Shown here: positions 63,301-64,000 of the stretch, piece by piece
How positions within the stretch are numbered: the first letter of the stretch is position 1
How the letters are laid out: each line of letters begins with the position of its first letter
NCBI RefSeq assembly: GCF_040957575.1
Contig: NZ_CP162602.1
Span: forward strand, 620,001 to 684,000
DNA length: 64,000 bases
Source: Vibrio sp. HB236076
GTDB taxonomy: Bacteria; Pseudomonadota; Gammaproteobacteria; Enterobacterales; Vibrionaceae
Direction of reading: 5' to 3'
Position numbers and translations under genes: made by a program
The notes under the pieces: model-generated
The model's database searches: none
Told to the model about the DNA's origin: nothing
The model's input: the letters and a program-made list of their open reading frames with translations, nothing else

Positions 63301-63866
63301 AAACATTGTTAAAACGCGTGGCATTATCTGCGCTTTGTTTGATGCCATTGTCGGCTTTTTCCGCTGACTATGTGATTGATACTAGTGGAGCGCATGCGTC
63401 CGTGAATTTTAAAGTCAGTCACTTGGGCTACAGTTACATCATCGGACGTTTCAATCAGTTTTCTGGCACCTTTAGCTATGATCCTGAAGCGATTGAAAGT
63501 TCCAGTGTGTCTGTAACGGTGGATACCACCAGTCTCGATTCCAATCACTCAGAGCGCGATAAGCACTTGCGCGGCAGTAAATTTATTGATGCGTCCAAAT
63601 ACTCAACGGCGACCTTTGTCAGTAAAAGTGTCGAAGACAAAGGCGATGGTAAATTGTTGATCACCGGTGACATGACCTTGCATGGCGTGACACGTTCAGA
63701 AACTTTAGAAGCGAATTTAGTTGGCGCGGGTAAAGACCCGTGGGGCGGGGAGCGAGCAGGCTTTGAAGCTAAGACGCGACTTCAACTCGATGACTACGGC
63801 ATTAAGCCCGTCGGGGCCACCACTTATGTCGATTTGGATATTGTGTTTGAAGGGATCAAGCAATAA
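63297..63866 (+). CDS. yceI: YceI-family periplasmic protein
   Basis: This 189-residue protein has a signal peptide (LKRVALSALCLMPLSAFSA) and a YceI lipocalin-like beta barrel with ASVNFKVSHLGYSYIIGRFN, then TTSLDSNHSERDKHLRG. YceI proteins bind isoprenoid quinones or amphiphiles. The pairing with cytochrome b561 is well known; both are often induced by osmotic or base stress in E. coli. The last 134 bases of the window after it hold no gene. Confidence 0.92.
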   Translation: MKTLLKRVALSALCLMPLSAFSADYVIDTSGAHASVNFKVSHLGYSYIIGRFNQFSGTFSYDPEAIESSSVSVTVDTTSLDSNHSERDKHLRGSKFIDASKYSTATFVSKSVEDKGDGKLLITGDMTLHGVTRSETLEANLVGAGKDPWGGERAGFEAKTRLQLDDYGIKPVGATTYVDLDIVFEGIKQ

Positions 63867-64000
63867 TACGCTTGATTGAGTCAGCGAATCTCCTCACTTG
63901 TCTGGCTGGGGAATAGAGGGGCAGCACTTTTGTGTTGCCACCTGCTGCACAGGGTTTTGATCCATCTTGGCGTTATCGTTCATCACTACGCCGCTTCATG

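Overview
The window looks like chromosomal DNA of a Gram-negative gammaproteobacterium, most likely a Vibrionaceae member. The pointers are the convergent DNA helicase IV / methylglyoxal synthase pair, a DUF3360-type membrane protein, a ZevAB zinc-uptake pair, an AcpH / DEAD-box helicase pair, and the protein sequences in general. No rRNA, tRNA, CRISPR array or intact transposase was found. Calls rest on reading motifs and family resemblance; no database search was run.

Layout. 1-2.8 kb: xanthine dehydrogenase (xdhB partial, xdhA), divergent from a RutR-like TetR regulator with a RutR-type operator between them. 2.8-13.4 kb: housekeeping and small genes (cueR, a small membrane protein, a mini flagellar-rod-like protein, yccS, helD, mgsA, a VRR-NUC nuclease, a GNAT enzyme, a YlqF/RbgA GTPase). 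13.8-18.9 kb: a MocR regulator divergent from a DctPQM TRAP transporter. 19.0-25.5 kb: a DUF3360-like membrane protein divergent from a four-gene peptide-type ABC importer whose promoter carries a perfect Zur box. 25.6-32.0 kb: an accessory stretch with DUF2938/MerR, an orphan HTH replication-initiator-like gene, a GNAT enzyme, an RhtA-like exporter/Lrp pair and a GST/LysR pair. 32.0-36.65 kb: a second Zur-box unit (46-aa small membrane ORF, ZnuC-like ATPase, ZnuB-like permease, a ZnuA-like protein with an in-frame stop, zevA, zevB). 36.9-45.0 kb: a complete mannosylglycerate unit (mngA, mngB, glycerate kinase, manA, divergent mngR). 46.0-57.9 kb: myo-inositol catabolism (transporter, iolE, iolD, Gfo/Idh, iolC, iolB, iolJ, iolR, iolE/I-like, iolG) with palindromic IolR-type sites but no iolA. 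58.0-64.0 kb: creA, unknown genes, two coupled tiny ORFs, acpH, a DEAD-box helicase with a DEGD motif, cytochrome b561 and YceI.

How the parts work together. The mng unit takes up mannosylglycerate as its 6-phosphate, splits it, and routes both products (mannose-6-P and glycerate) into glycolysis through genes of the same operon. The iol unit converts inositol to dihydroxyacetone phosphate and malonate semialdehyde; the last dehydrogenase is not here. The two Zur boxes suggest one zinc-starvation response controlling a znu/zev locus and a peptide- or metallophore-type importer.

The most unusual signal is at 27.30-27.52 kb. Inside the orphan HTH gene lie a perfect DnaA box, six 15-bp iteron-like palindromes that sit in two different reading frames, and an AT-rich stretch. 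This copies the layout of the lambda O gene and origin and suggests an integrated or relic replicon. Other leads are the coupled small ORFs at 59.48-59.73 kb, the Zur-linked 46-aa ORF, and the single-codon interruption of the ZnuA-like gene.
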